Source of the DNA: an uncultured Eudoraea sp.
GTDB lineage: Bacteria; Bacteroidota; Bacteroidia; Flavobacteriales; Flavobacteriaceae
Length of the DNA: 64,000 bases
NCBI GenBank assembly: GCA_947258405.1
Contig: CAMYIE010000002.1
Location: forward strand, 167,963-231,962
Direction: 5' to 3'
Shown: in pieces, positions 24,891 to 32,564 of the stretch
Layout of the letters: each line of letters opens with the position of its first letter
Numbering within the stretch: the stretch's first letter is position 1
Program-made: the position numbers and the translations under genes
The notes under the pieces: generated by a model
Databases searched by the model: none
Seen by the model: only the letters and a program-made list of their open reading frames with translations
What the model was told of the DNA's origin: nothing

Positions 24891-25751
24891 TCAGACTTCA
24901 GAATGCATCAGGTGTTTTTTATGAAAACTCATCAAGGGTATATCGACCTCGAGCTTCATCCTTTTTACCAAATCGCGATGCCAGAGATTGCTGATTAAAC
25001 TATGTCCTTCGCGTTCCAGCATTATCAATATTTGAGGTTTAACCTCATCCAGATATCCATGAAGTTCATCTACAACATCATCCGAAAACTTCAGATCGAA
25101 ACTCAGTTTTTCAAACTCCACTTTTTCCCTGAGCATTTCACGGAACCATTTTAATTGTTCTTCACCCGCATATTCGTCTTTAGTGGATACATGGACCAGT
25201 CTTATATCTGCATCTAAAAGCTTTGCCAGGCCTGCTATCTTCTCGATAGCAAGAATATCTGCCTCTTCGAAAGCGGTCGCATATACAATAGTTTTTATTT
25301 CCCGGCTTCTAAATCCGGGAGGGATACTTAAAACAGGATATTTCGATTTCTCGATCAACGCAGATGCCGTACTTCCGAGGAAAAGTTCCCTGACCGCAGA
25401 ACTGCCTTTAGTACCTAAGAGGATAAGATCAGGATCGATCTCTTCTGCTTCAGCTAGAATCCCATGTGAAGCAATACTATTCTCCTGGACCAGAAGCTTA
25501 ACCTTATCTATCTGTGCATCCCTGCCCAAATGTTCCATACAAAATTCCAGCAAGCGGGCGTGATGATCCCTGAAAGCAGCTTCTTCCATTCGCGCATAGG
25601 CGATGCTTACGGTACTTATAAAGGTAGCCGAAATGTCAAAGACGTGAACCACGTAGAGTCTCGCATTGAGGGTTTTACGCAGATTATTGGCCATTTTAAG
25701 GGCAGCCACCGAATTATCGGATAAATCGGTAGCACATAAAAGAGTTTTCAT
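24891..25751 (-). CDS. Universal stress protein, tandem UspA domains (fourth copy)
   Basis: A 286-residue double UspA protein beginning MKTLLCATDLSDNSVAAL. The ATP motif of domain 1 is intact (LGTKGSSAVRELFLGSTASALI near 120). The second domain ends with LIMLEREGHSLISNLWHRDLVKRMKLEVDIPLMSF. It is divergent in sequence from the three USPs at 10.3-12.9 kb. Promoter with the shared operator 56 bp upstream; the phosphoribosyltransferase gene follows. Confidence 0.92.
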   Translation of the reverse strand: MKTLLCATDLSDNSVAALKMANNLRKTLNARLYVVHVFDISATFISTVSIAYARMEEAAFRDHHARLLEFCMEHLGRDAQIDKVKLLVQENSIASHGILAEAEEIDPDLILLGTKGSSAVRELFLGSTASALIEKSKYPVLSIPPGFRSREIKTIVYATAFEEADILAIEKIAGLAKLLDADIRLVHVSTKDEYAGEEQLKWFREMLREKVEFEKLSFDLKFSDDVVDELHGYLDEVKPQILIMLEREGHSLISNLWHRDLVKRMKLEVDIPLMSFHKKHLMHSEV

Positions 25752-25776
25752 AGCGGCGACATTAGCGTTACAAAGG

Positions 25777-25820
25777 TGAAACTAGCCAAAACATTCAGTA
25801 ATAAAAATGACCTTTATCAT
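25777..25820 (-). promoter_or_regulatory. CRP/FNR-type operator plus -7, usp4-phosphoribosyltransferase
   Basis: Dyad ATGAC-CTTT-ATCAT (25807-25820); minus-strand -7 TAGTTTCA (25784 to 25777, 4 of 6) at the standard spacing. Leader of about 20 nt. Confidence 0.68.
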
Positions 25821-25838
25821 AGTTCGAACCGGATACAT

Positions 25839-25882
25839 ATGACATTTGTCATTTCACCACTTCGGGCTTTGGGCTACTTTTA
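25839..25882 (+). promoter_or_regulatory. CRP/FNR-type operator plus -7, ArsC-like gene
   Basis: Dyad ATGAC-ATTT-GTCAT (25839-25852); -7 TACTTTTA (25875-25882, 5 of 6) at the standard spacing. Back to back with the usp4 promoter, dyad centres 32 bp apart. The leader is longer than for the other genes (about 90 nt). Confidence 0.72.
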
Positions 25883-25979
25883 ATGAAGAGCGTCTTTGTA
25901 AACAAGCATCCTCCAGAATAATTCGGGCAATTTGCTTTGTCCTGCTCAATACGAAACATATGAACCAAAACTGTTTGCT

Positions 25980-26345
25980 ATGGGAGAAATAGCTACCTCG
26001 GAAAGACAAATAACACTCTTTTACAACTCAAAATCGAAAAGAGCAAAGCAGACATTGGCCTATGCCCATGCAGAGGGACTTCCAATTCATTTGATCGATA
26101 TCACAAAAACACCTCTTACAGGAACTCAAATTGCAGAATTATCCGATCGGTTGGGAATATTGGTTAAAGATCTCGTGAATCAGGATCATCCTGCCTATAA
26201 GAAAAAATTTAAAAAACATGAATTTTCGTCGGATGACTGGATCAAGATGATAAGACATAATCCTGAAATAATGAAGCAACCCATTGCTATAAGAGGAGAC
26301 ATTACCATCCTGATTGAAACACCCACGGATATTATTCGACTATAA
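25980..26345 (+). CDS. ArsC/Spx-like thioredoxin-fold protein lacking the catalytic cysteine
   Basis: A 121-residue protein aligning by eye with arsenate-reductase-like glutaredoxin proteins: ITLFYNSKSKRAKQTLAYA near residue 12, DITKTPLTGTQIAELSDRLG near 42, and KQPIAIRGDITILIETPTDII at the end. The family's NPxCSKSR loop reads NSKSKRAK, so the nucleophilic Cys is Ser and there is no cysteine in the whole protein. Arsenate reduction is therefore not expected; an Spx-like binding role is possible but unproven. The start at 25980 avoids a TTG-initiated extension. Confidence 0.82.
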   Translation: MGEIATSERQITLFYNSKSKRAKQTLAYAHAEGLPIHLIDITKTPLTGTQIAELSDRLGILVKDLVNQDHPAYKKKFKKHEFSSDDWIKMIRHNPEIMKQPIAIRGDITILIETPTDIIRL

Positions 26346-26415
26346 ACCCCATGAACCGGTTATTGCTCTGTCATATGTACCTTTGCATTAAGGACCAGAG
26401 TCGTGAATTCTAACT

Positions 26416-27015
26416 ATGCCATATTTTAAAAAATTCAATATCGCCGATTGGTTTTCTTTTTACAGGATTATGGCCGTCCCCATTTTGCTCATTTTCATCT
26501 GGCTGGGGGAACGACAAATTTTTGCATGGTTTTTAACGCTTAGCTATTCTACAGACGCCATTGACGGTTATATCGCACGAAAACTTAAGATTACCAGTGC
26601 CCGTGGTTCGCAGCTCGATTCTTATGGAGACCAGCTGACCCTGGTGGTAGCCCTTATAGGTCTGCTGGTATTTGAAAACGAATTTATGAGGGATAATTTT
26701 CTGCTGATTACTATCGCATTGATCCCTTATATCCTTCAAATGATTATCGCTTTCAGGAAATATGGTAAAGCTACCGCTTTTCATACCTATCTGGCCAAGT
26801 TATCGGCTATTATCCAGGCTGTTTTCATCCTCTGGCTGCTGTTCTTCGGCCCGGTTTACTGGCTGTTTTATACCATGATCGCGATCGGTATTCTGGAAAC
26901 CGCCGAGGAGATTACCCTGATTTTTATGTATGATAAATGGGTAGCGGGGGTAAAGGGAATTTATTGGGCGCTACGGGATAAACGTAGATTGATGAACTCA
27001 AACACCAAGTCCTAA
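26416..27015 (+). CDS. CDP-alcohol phosphatidyltransferase family membrane protein
   Basis: A 199-residue inner-membrane enzyme that would transfer a phosphatidyl group from CDP-diacylglycerol to an alcohol. The full signature D-x2-D-G-x2-A-R-x8-G-x3-D-x3-D is present (TDAIDGYIARKLKITSARG, then SQLDSYGD; residues about 46-75). About five membrane helices. A -7-like TACCTTTG lies at 26378-26385, 31 nt before the ATG, so it may be transcribed on its own as well as after the ArsC-like gene. The head-group alcohol cannot be assigned. Confidence 0.88.
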   Translation: MPYFKKFNIADWFSFYRIMAVPILLIFIWLGERQIFAWFLTLSYSTDAIDGYIARKLKITSARGSQLDSYGDQLTLVVALIGLLVFENEFMRDNFLLITIALIPYILQMIIAFRKYGKATAFHTYLAKLSAIIQAVFILWLLFFGPVYWLFYTMIAIGILETAEEITLIFMYDKWVAGVKGIYWALRDKRRLMNSNTKS

Positions 27016-27222
27016 CTCAATGCCTAAAACAATCAACGGCGTGTCAGTTCGAGTGTTTTTTAGCGAGTAACAGGAGATAAAAAATGTATCGAGAACAACA
27101 TAAAAAGCTAGCGAACAAATAATGGGACTGAAATACTTCTAGATACAAATTTTGATCACTTTTTTCTCAAAATTCACTCGAAGTGACATTATTTTCCTAA
27201 ACCCTAATCTCATAACTAAAGA

Positions 27223-27834
27223 ATGAAAAAGATCGATTTTAAAAAAGAACTCGCCTCTTTGTACAGACCTTCAAAATCCAAAGTATCCCTTATCGATGTA
27301 CCTGAAATGAATTTCCTGATGATCGATGGCAAAGGGAATCCGAATACCGCAGAGGCTTATGCACAAGCTATTGAAGCGTTGTATGCGGTGGCCTATACCC
27401 TGAAATTTATGGTAAAAAAAGGCCCGCTTGCGATAGATTACGGGGTGATGCCGTTAGAAGGCCTTTGGTGGGTGGAGGACATGAGAGAATTCGATCCAAA
27501 CAACAAAGACGAATGGTTTTGGACCGCCATGATCATGCAACCCAATTTTATCACAAAAGAACACGTAAAGGAGGGCCTGGAGGCTGTAAAGAAGAAAAAG
27601 AATCCGGTGGCCCTATCTAAAATGCGATTTGAAAGTTTTACAGAAGGACCTGCTGCGCAGATCATGCATATAGGACCTTTTTCGGAAGAAGGCCCCACTA
27701 TTGAAAAAGTTCACGATCACATCCGATCCAATGGATTTGAATTAGATGGAAAACACCACGAGATCTACCTGTCCGATATAAGACGTGCAGCTCCTGAAAA
27801 ATGGAAAACCATCGTAAGGCAACCTTATAGATAA
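27223..27834 (+). CDS. GyrI-like small-molecule-binding domain protein
   Basis: A 203-residue cytoplasmic protein matching stand-alone GyrI-like proteins of Bacteroidota: VSLIDVPEMNFLMIDGKGNPNT near residue 20, YTLKFMVKKGPLAIDYGVMPLEGLWW near 60, and QIMHIGPFSEEGPTIEKVHDHIRSNGFELDGKHHEIYLSD near 145. The fold binds hydrophobic or cationic compounds; the ligand is unknown. No DNA-binding domain is attached. It follows a 207-bp gap with no clear promoter and no regulon dyad. Confidence 0.88.
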   Translation: MKKIDFKKELASLYRPSKSKVSLIDVPEMNFLMIDGKGNPNTAEAYAQAIEALYAVAYTLKFMVKKGPLAIDYGVMPLEGLWWVEDMREFDPNNKDEWFWTAMIMQPNFITKEHVKEGLEAVKKKKNPVALSKMRFESFTEGPAAQIMHIGPFSEEGPTIEKVHDHIRSNGFELDGKHHEIYLSDIRRAAPEKWKTIVRQPYR

Positions 27835-27835
27835 A

Positions 27836-27925
27836 GTTGGAAGACCGAAGTTTGAAGATAGAAGTCGGAAGTATGAAGTATGCAGTGGCAGTAGGCATTA
27901 GGCAGACTGCTTTCTGCCACTGTCT
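27836..27925. repeat. Degenerate GAAGxCGGAAG / CAGTxGGCAG intergenic repeat, left copy
   Basis: Directly after the GyrI-like stop the sequence becomes simple: GAAGACCGAAG, GAAGATAGAAGTCGGAAG, GTATGAAGTATGCAGTGGCAGTAGGCA, then a CAGTGGCAG/CTGCCACTG hairpin reaching into the end of mlaD. A related block lies at 31028-31155 in inverse orientation, sharing a 14-nt exact match. Such blocks are seen between genes in flavobacterial genomes; origin unknown. Confidence 0.65.
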
Positions 27926-28913
27926 ACTGCTTACTTTTCTTGGCAGCTTTCCTAGCTTCCTTTTCCTGTTTCTTAAAGTATCCGCGGGTCAAGAAGCTCG
28001 ATTTCATCGCTTCCATATTTTCATTAAAACGTGCAGTTCCTTCTTTTAGGTTTATGATCGTCGCATCGAGATTCTTAACAAGTATGGTATCGGTGGCCAG
28101 ATAATTCAATGTGCCTTCTCCTTCAGATATGTCGGTAACCAGGCTGTCTAATTGCCTTGTCACAGAAACGATTTCATTACTCGAAGTCTCCAGATTTATA
28201 AGAGTTTTTTTAAGTCGGTTACCCGAAATGGTGTCCGTTAACAAAACCCCGGCCACACTATTTTTAAACGATTCGCCTTCGATGAATTTGTTCACCTGCT
28301 TCAGGGTGGTGTTGGCATTGGAACTCGCTATTCTCAGGTTTTGTATCGTCTGCTCCAGGTTCGAGGCCATCAAGGTATCATTCAGGAGTCGGCCAAGCGT
28401 ACCCCGTCCCTGTTTTAACGCTTCGGTGACCTGGAGTAGATCGGCCGTTAAAAGGGCTGCATTCTCACCTGTCTTATTCAAGGTGCTGAGCATATCTTCA
28501 GCACCAATACGGCTATAAGAAACAATGGTATCACCCGAGCTAACCTGCGAAGCCTTTCCATTACCCGGTACGATATTAACGATCATACTGCCCACCAAGC
28601 CATCTGATCCGATTGTGGTAATCGCATCGGTCTTAATATGTTCAATAATTTGCTCCTGAAGTACCATTGAAACAACTATAGTGGTATCATTGATCATCTG
28701 GATCCGTTTTACTGTGCCTATGTTAATGCCGGCATATCGCACATTATTGCCCTGTTGCAAACCGTTTACATTATTGAAAACAGCATGGATCGTAAAGGTA
28801 GATCCGAACATATTCTGTCTGTTGCCGATTAAATAAGCAGCAACCACCAGCAAGGCGGTGCCTAAAACCACAAATATGCCAAGTCTAATTTTTTCAGATG
28901 CAGATCGTTCCAT
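27924..28913 (-). CDS. mlaD: MlaD/MCE-family periplasmic lipid-transport protein
   Basis: A 329-residue protein with one N-terminal membrane helix (EKIRLGIFVVLGTALLVVAAYLI) and an MCE domain (FTIHAVFNNVNGLQQGNNVRYAGINIGTVKRI...VSMVLQEQI...ITTIGSDGLVGSMIVNIVPG, residues 35-125). A long helical region follows, ending in a lysine-rich tail. It hands phospholipids between inner and outer membrane as part of the Mla/MCE transporter. Four bp after mlaF. The last codons (AAKKSKQ) coincide with the edge of an intergenic repeat, so the very C-terminus may be repeat-derived. Confidence 0.93.
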   Translation of the reverse strand: MERSASEKIRLGIFVVLGTALLVVAAYLIGNRQNMFGSTFTIHAVFNNVNGLQQGNNVRYAGINIGTVKRIQMINDTTIVVSMVLQEQIIEHIKTDAITTIGSDGLVGSMIVNIVPGNGKASQVSSGDTIVSYSRIGAEDMLSTLNKTGENAALLTADLLQVTEALKQGRGTLGRLLNDTLMASNLEQTIQNLRIASSNANTTLKQVNKFIEGESFKNSVAGVLLTDTISGNRLKKTLINLETSSNEIVSVTRQLDSLVTDISEGEGTLNYLATDTILVKNLDATIINLKEGTARFNENMEAMKSSFLTRGYFKKQEKEARKAAKKSKQ

Positions 28914-28917
28914 ATTA

Positions 28918-29700
28918 CTACTTTTTAAAGAAGGCTTCCACCTTCGGGTCGGTCATTTTCACCAATTCATCATAGGTGCCCTCCGCATAATTAATCCCGT
29001 CGACCAGAAGGATCATGCGCTCCGAAATCACTCTTGCACAATCCACATCATGGGTAATGATCAGCGCAGAAGTCTGGTATTTCAACTGGACCGACCGCAT
29101 CAGCTCTATAATCTCCTTGGCTGTAATAGGGTCCAGTCCGCTTGTCGGTTCGTCATAGAGGATAATTTTAGGCTTAAGGATCAATGTACGCGCCAGTGCA
29201 ATCCTTCGTTTCATACCGCCTGATAATTCTTCCGGCATCAGATCTACCGTATGTGCCAGGCCGACATTTTCCAGGGCCTCCATCACCAGGGGCAGGGTAT
29301 CTGTTACCTGTCCGAGCTTTTCCTTATGCCTTCGCATTGGAAATTCGAGGTTTTCGCGTACCGTCATGGAGTCGTAGAGGGCACTCCCCTGGAATAGAAA
29401 TCCGATATCGGCCCTAAGGGTATCGAGACTATCTCTATCGAGAATTCGAATTTCATTTCCCATCACCGAAATATAACCGCTATCGGGCTGCATCAACCCC
29501 ACCAGGCATTTGATCATCACCGATTTGCCCGAACCCGATTTACCCATGACCACAAGGTTTTCACCCTTATTCAACTTCATATTAAAACCGTTAAGCACAC
29601 GATTTTCACCAAAAGACTTGTACAGGTCCCTGATATCGATCACCACCTCCTGATCTTTGGTCATTACTTCCTCTTTTATGTCGTGCATATCCTGTTTCAT
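28918..29700 (-). CDS. mlaF: MlaF-like ABC transporter ATPase
   Basis: A 260-residue ABC ATPase with Walker A GKSGSGKSV near 55, signature LSGGMKRRIALAR near 160, Walker B IILYDEPTSGLDPIT near 180 and switch ITHDVD near 215. The LSGGMKRR variant is typical of MCE/Mla ATPases. It powers lipid movement by MlaE. Overlaps the mlaE stop by 4 nt (ATGA). Confidence 0.95.
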   Translation of the reverse strand: MKQDMHDIKEEVMTKDQEVVIDIRDLYKSFGENRVLNGFNMKLNKGENLVVMGKSGSGKSVMIKCLVGLMQPDSGYISVMGNEIRILDRDSLDTLRADIGFLFQGSALYDSMTVRENLEFPMRRHKEKLGQVTDTLPLVMEALENVGLAHTVDLMPEELSGGMKRRIALARTLILKPKIILYDEPTSGLDPITAKEIIELMRSVQLKYQTSALIITHDVDCARVISERMILLVDGINYAEGTYDELVKMTDPKVEAFFKK

Positions 29701-30479
29701 AGGTCAAAGAAAATATCAGAAATAAATACAGCGATAAAATCGATCACAAACAGCAGCATAGAGGTAAATACCACCGCTGAATTGGCGGCGAGGCCCACAC
29801 CAGCGGTACCCTTTTTGCTGTTATATCCTTTAAAGCAACCTACCAGCCCGATCGCAAATCCAAAAAAGAAAGACTTGATCGTAGCGGGGATAAGGTCACC
29901 AAAAGAGAGTGCGTCGAAAACACGGTAAAAATAGAGTTGAAAGGAGACGTTTCCTTTAAAATTCTCCACCATAGCGGAACCATAGAGCGCTACGGCATCT
30001 CCAACAATAACCAGAAGAGGGAGCATCTGCGTTGCCGCAAGGATCCGTGTCACTACCAGGTACTTAAATGGGTTAGTACCCGAAACCTCCATAGCATCGA
30101 TCTGTTCGGTCACCCTCATAGAGCCGAGCTCTGCCCCTATTCCCGAGGCTATTCTGCCAGCACACACCAGCGCAGTGATCACCGGGCCGAGCTCCCTGAC
30201 AATTGATATCCCCACCATATCGGGCATCCAGGATTCGGCACCGAACTCTACCAGGGTTGGGCGCGATTGCAGGGTAAGGACCAGGCCTATAATAAAGCCG
30301 GTAACCAGAACGAGTACCAACGATCGGTTCCCCATCTGGTAACACTGTCTCAGGAGTTCTTTGAATTCGAAGGGGGGTTTTACTGCCTCTTTAAAAAAAC
30401 GGCCTGCAAAAAAAGACATTTCACCAACTTCGATGAAAAAATTACGAACCCCTTTAGGTATGGTAATAGTGGTATCCAT
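29697..30479 (-). CDS. mlaE: MlaE-like ABC transporter permease
   Basis: A 260-residue permease with about five hydrophobic helices and the conserved family segments RQCYQMGNRSLVLVLVTGFIIGLVLTLQSRPTL, RELGPVITALVCAGRIASGIGAELGSMRVTEQIDAMEVSGTNPFKYLVVTR and GDLIPATIKSFFFGFAIGLVGC. The start at 30479 (MDTTITIPKG) is 31 nt past the perfect -7 element; a longer frame to 30557 would begin upstream of the promoter. First gene of mlaEFD. Confidence 0.95.
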   Translation of the reverse strand: MDTTITIPKGVRNFFIEVGEMSFFAGRFFKEAVKPPFEFKELLRQCYQMGNRSLVLVLVTGFIIGLVLTLQSRPTLVEFGAESWMPDMVGISIVRELGPVITALVCAGRIASGIGAELGSMRVTEQIDAMEVSGTNPFKYLVVTRILAATQMLPLLVIVGDAVALYGSAMVENFKGNVSFQLYFYRVFDALSFGDLIPATIKSFFFGFAIGLVGCFKGYNSKKGTAGVGLAANSAVVFTSMLLFVIDFIAVFISDIFFDL

Positions 30480-30509
30480 ATCCTTTGTTTTCAGGAATTT
30501 ACCCTTATT

Positions 30510-30553
30510 CAAAGATAGAAGCAATGGCAAACAATGGCTATGACATAAGTCAT
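30510..30553 (-). promoter_or_regulatory. CRP/FNR-type operator plus -7, mlaEFD
   Basis: Dyad ATGAC-ATAA-GTCAT (30540-30553, flanked by T/A for six symmetric bases per arm); minus-strand -7 TATCTTTG (30517 to 30510), a perfect TAnnTTTG at the standard spacing. Confidence 0.8.
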
Positions 30554-30565
30554 ACAAGATCTCGA

Positions 30566-30609
30566 CTGATTTTTATCATTTTTAGTGGGCCAGCCGGGAG
30601 TTACATTTG
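30566..30609 (+). promoter_or_regulatory. CRP/FNR-type operator plus -7, coiled-coil protein gene
   Basis: Dyad CTGAT-TTTT-ATCAT (30566-30579); -7 TACATTTG (30602-30609), a perfect TAnnTTTG at the standard spacing. Divergent from the mlaE promoter; dyad centres are 26 bp apart. Confidence 0.8.
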
Positions 30610-30632
30610 GTAACTATATTAATAGATATCCT

Positions 30633-31028
30633 ATGGAAACCAAAGTTGTATACAATGAAGATCTGCATTTTGAACACGAACAATGGAAACGCGAACTCGA
30701 CTTTTGGGAAGATGAGCTATTGACCTTTAAACACCGACTGGAGGAAATGCTGACAAAAAAACCCGATAAACTGGTTTTGAGCAAGCTCGACAATTTCGAG
30801 AACAGGTTCCGAATCCACGAAAAAAAGATACACGCGTTCAAGCAACGGATCTATTCACATGAACTCAATATGGCAAGGATTACCGAGAAGGGAGAAAATG
30901 CCATTGACAGGGTATCTTATGAATACCACATTGAGTTCAGGGGCCAGATTGAAACGCAGCGTGAGATGTATCACGAACTAAAAAAAGAATTCTTTGAGTT
31001 TCTGACAGCGCTGATGAGACAAACGTAG
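30633..31028 (+). CDS. Helical coiled-coil protein of unknown function
   Basis: A 131-residue, highly charged, cytoplasmic protein predicted to be almost entirely alpha-helical (HFEHEQWKRELDFWEDELL, then FENRFRIHEKKIHAFKQRI and IETQREMYHELKKEFFEFL). There is no cysteine, signal peptide or membrane segment. The ATG at 30633 gives a leader of about 18 nt from the predicted start site. I do not recognise the family; its control by the same promoter type as Hsp20 and the USPs suggests a stress role. Confidence 0.75.
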   Translation: METKVVYNEDLHFEHEQWKRELDFWEDELLTFKHRLEEMLTKKPDKLVLSKLDNFENRFRIHEKKIHAFKQRIYSHELNMARITEKGENAIDRVSYEYHIEFRGQIETQREMYHELKKEFFEFLTALMRQT

Positions 31029-31155
31029 TCGGAGGACGGAAGACGGAAAATTAATTAGTTAGTAGTATTCAATGCCAGTGGGCAGAAAATGACATACTGC
31101 AAACTGCAGCTGTACACTGAATACTGAATACTTTTATGAAACTTCGGTCTTCTGA
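31028..31155. repeat. Degenerate GGAAGACGGAAG / CTGAATACTGAATAC intergenic repeat, right copy
   Basis: A block of simple, inverted-looking sequence between two genes: TCGGAGGACGGAAGACGGAA at the left end, CATACTGCAAACTGCAGCTG and ACTGAATACTGAATACT in the middle, and AAACTTCGGTCTTC at 31139-31152, the exact reverse complement of 27840-27853 in the left copy. Confidence 0.65.
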
Positions 31156-31168
31156 ATTCCTCGCGTGG

Positions 31169-32413
31169 TCAGCTGCCCGGCTCTAATTGCTTGACTAATT
31201 TGCCAACGGTAAGCCCCTGAACTATTATAGAAAATATTACCACCACATAGGTGATGACCAGGAACAGGTCGCGCTGCATTGCTTCTGTAAGCCCAAGTGC
31301 CAGGGCTATCGAAATAGCTCCTCTGAGTCCGCCCCAGGTCATTAGCAGGGCTGTGTTTGGAACGAACTGCAAGCGTTTTTTAAAGAAAAGTACCGGTAAG
31401 ATGACCGAGGCATAACGGCATAATAGTACAACCGGGATTATGAGGAGTCCTGCCAGTAGATATCCATGTTCAAAATCGAGCACCAGAATTTCCATTCCAA
31501 TAAGTACAAATAAAACGGTATTTAGAAGTATGTCTATCAGTTCCCAAAACTTGTCCACATAATTTTCGGTTTGGCCGGTCATGGCCTCCTCTCGGGATTT
31601 TTGCCCCCCGACCATCAGTCCGGCGACCACCATAGCCAATGGGGCAGATACGTGCAGGTATTGCGCCAGTACCGTACCGCTCATCACTGCGGCCAGGGTG
31701 ATGATCACTTCAATATCGTAGTCATGGATAGAGCGCATCAGGCGGAACGTAATCCAGCCGAGAATACCCCCTAATAAAAGGCCTCCGAAAACCTCTTCGG
31801 CAAAAAGGGCGAAGACATCGGCCCAGACAATACCCTCTCCGGGATTACTGGCCAGGCCAAAAATGGTAAGAAAGATCACGACTCCTACCCCATCGTTAAA
31901 AAGGGATTCTCCAACAATTTTGATCTCTAGTTTTTTAGGTACACCAGCTTTTTTAAGGATGCCCAATACTGCTATAGGATCGGTAGGTGATATTAGCGCA
32001 CCGAAGAGGAGACAATAAATAAAATTTGTACCCAGGCCCAACGCCTGTAAAACAAAATAGACCCCGATCCCAATTAAAAAAGTAGATACCAGCACTCCAA
32101 AAGTAGCTAAGACAAATACCGGCCAGCGTTGTTCGCGCAGCTTTTGGACGTCGGTATGCAGGGCTCCGGCAAATAGCAGGAAGCTCAGCATGATATCCAA
32201 TAATACTTTGCGGAAATCTATATGGGTAATGATGTAACGCTCGGCTTCCAGCAAAGTATCATCGAAATAGCTTAAGGCGAAAACACCAAGGGTAAATACA
32301 ATGGTGATTATGGTGAGCCCTATGGTAGTAGGAAGCTTTATAAAACGCGCATTCACATAACCGAAAAGGGCCGATAGCAGTACCAATACACTGGCGATGA
32401 CAAAATAATCCAT
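31169..32413 (-). CDS. Cation:proton antiporter, CPA1 / NhaP type
   Basis: A 414-residue polytopic inner-membrane protein with about 12 helices. Family features include SPTDPIAVLGILKKAGVPKKLEIKIVGESLFNDGVGVVIFL near residue 145-185, where FND carries the conserved Asp of the CPA1 ion site, and TWGGLRGAISIALALG near 360. It exchanges Na+ or K+ for protons. It has no RCK or other C-terminal regulatory domain. Transcribed alone. Confidence 0.93.
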   Translation of the reverse strand: MDYFVIASVLVLLSALFGYVNARFIKLPTTIGLTIITIVFTLGVFALSYFDDTLLEAERYIITHIDFRKVLLDIMLSFLLFAGALHTDVQKLREQRWPVFVLATFGVLVSTFLIGIGVYFVLQALGLGTNFIYCLLFGALISPTDPIAVLGILKKAGVPKKLEIKIVGESLFNDGVGVVIFLTIFGLASNPGEGIVWADVFALFAEEVFGGLLLGGILGWITFRLMRSIHDYDIEVIITLAAVMSGTVLAQYLHVSAPLAMVVAGLMVGGQKSREEAMTGQTENYVDKFWELIDILLNTVLFVLIGMEILVLDFEHGYLLAGLLIIPVVLLCRYASVILPVLFFKKRLQFVPNTALLMTWGGLRGAISIALALGLTEAMQRDLFLVITYVVVIFSIIVQGLTVGKLVKQLEPGS

Positions 32414-32564
32414 AGGTTGCTAATATATTTAATTTCAATCGATCTGGATGGTTTCTAAATCTGAAATGTCTTCCGTCATAAAATTAGTGGTAATAACAGA
32501 ATCTCACTATATTGAAAGATCATTGTAATTCAGATTCGAACGGTAACCAACAAGCCATATACCG

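Noticed and set aside
27837..28049. Plus-strand 70-codon ORF after the GyrI-like gene
   Set aside because: It is made of simple repeat sequence and the antisense of mlaD.
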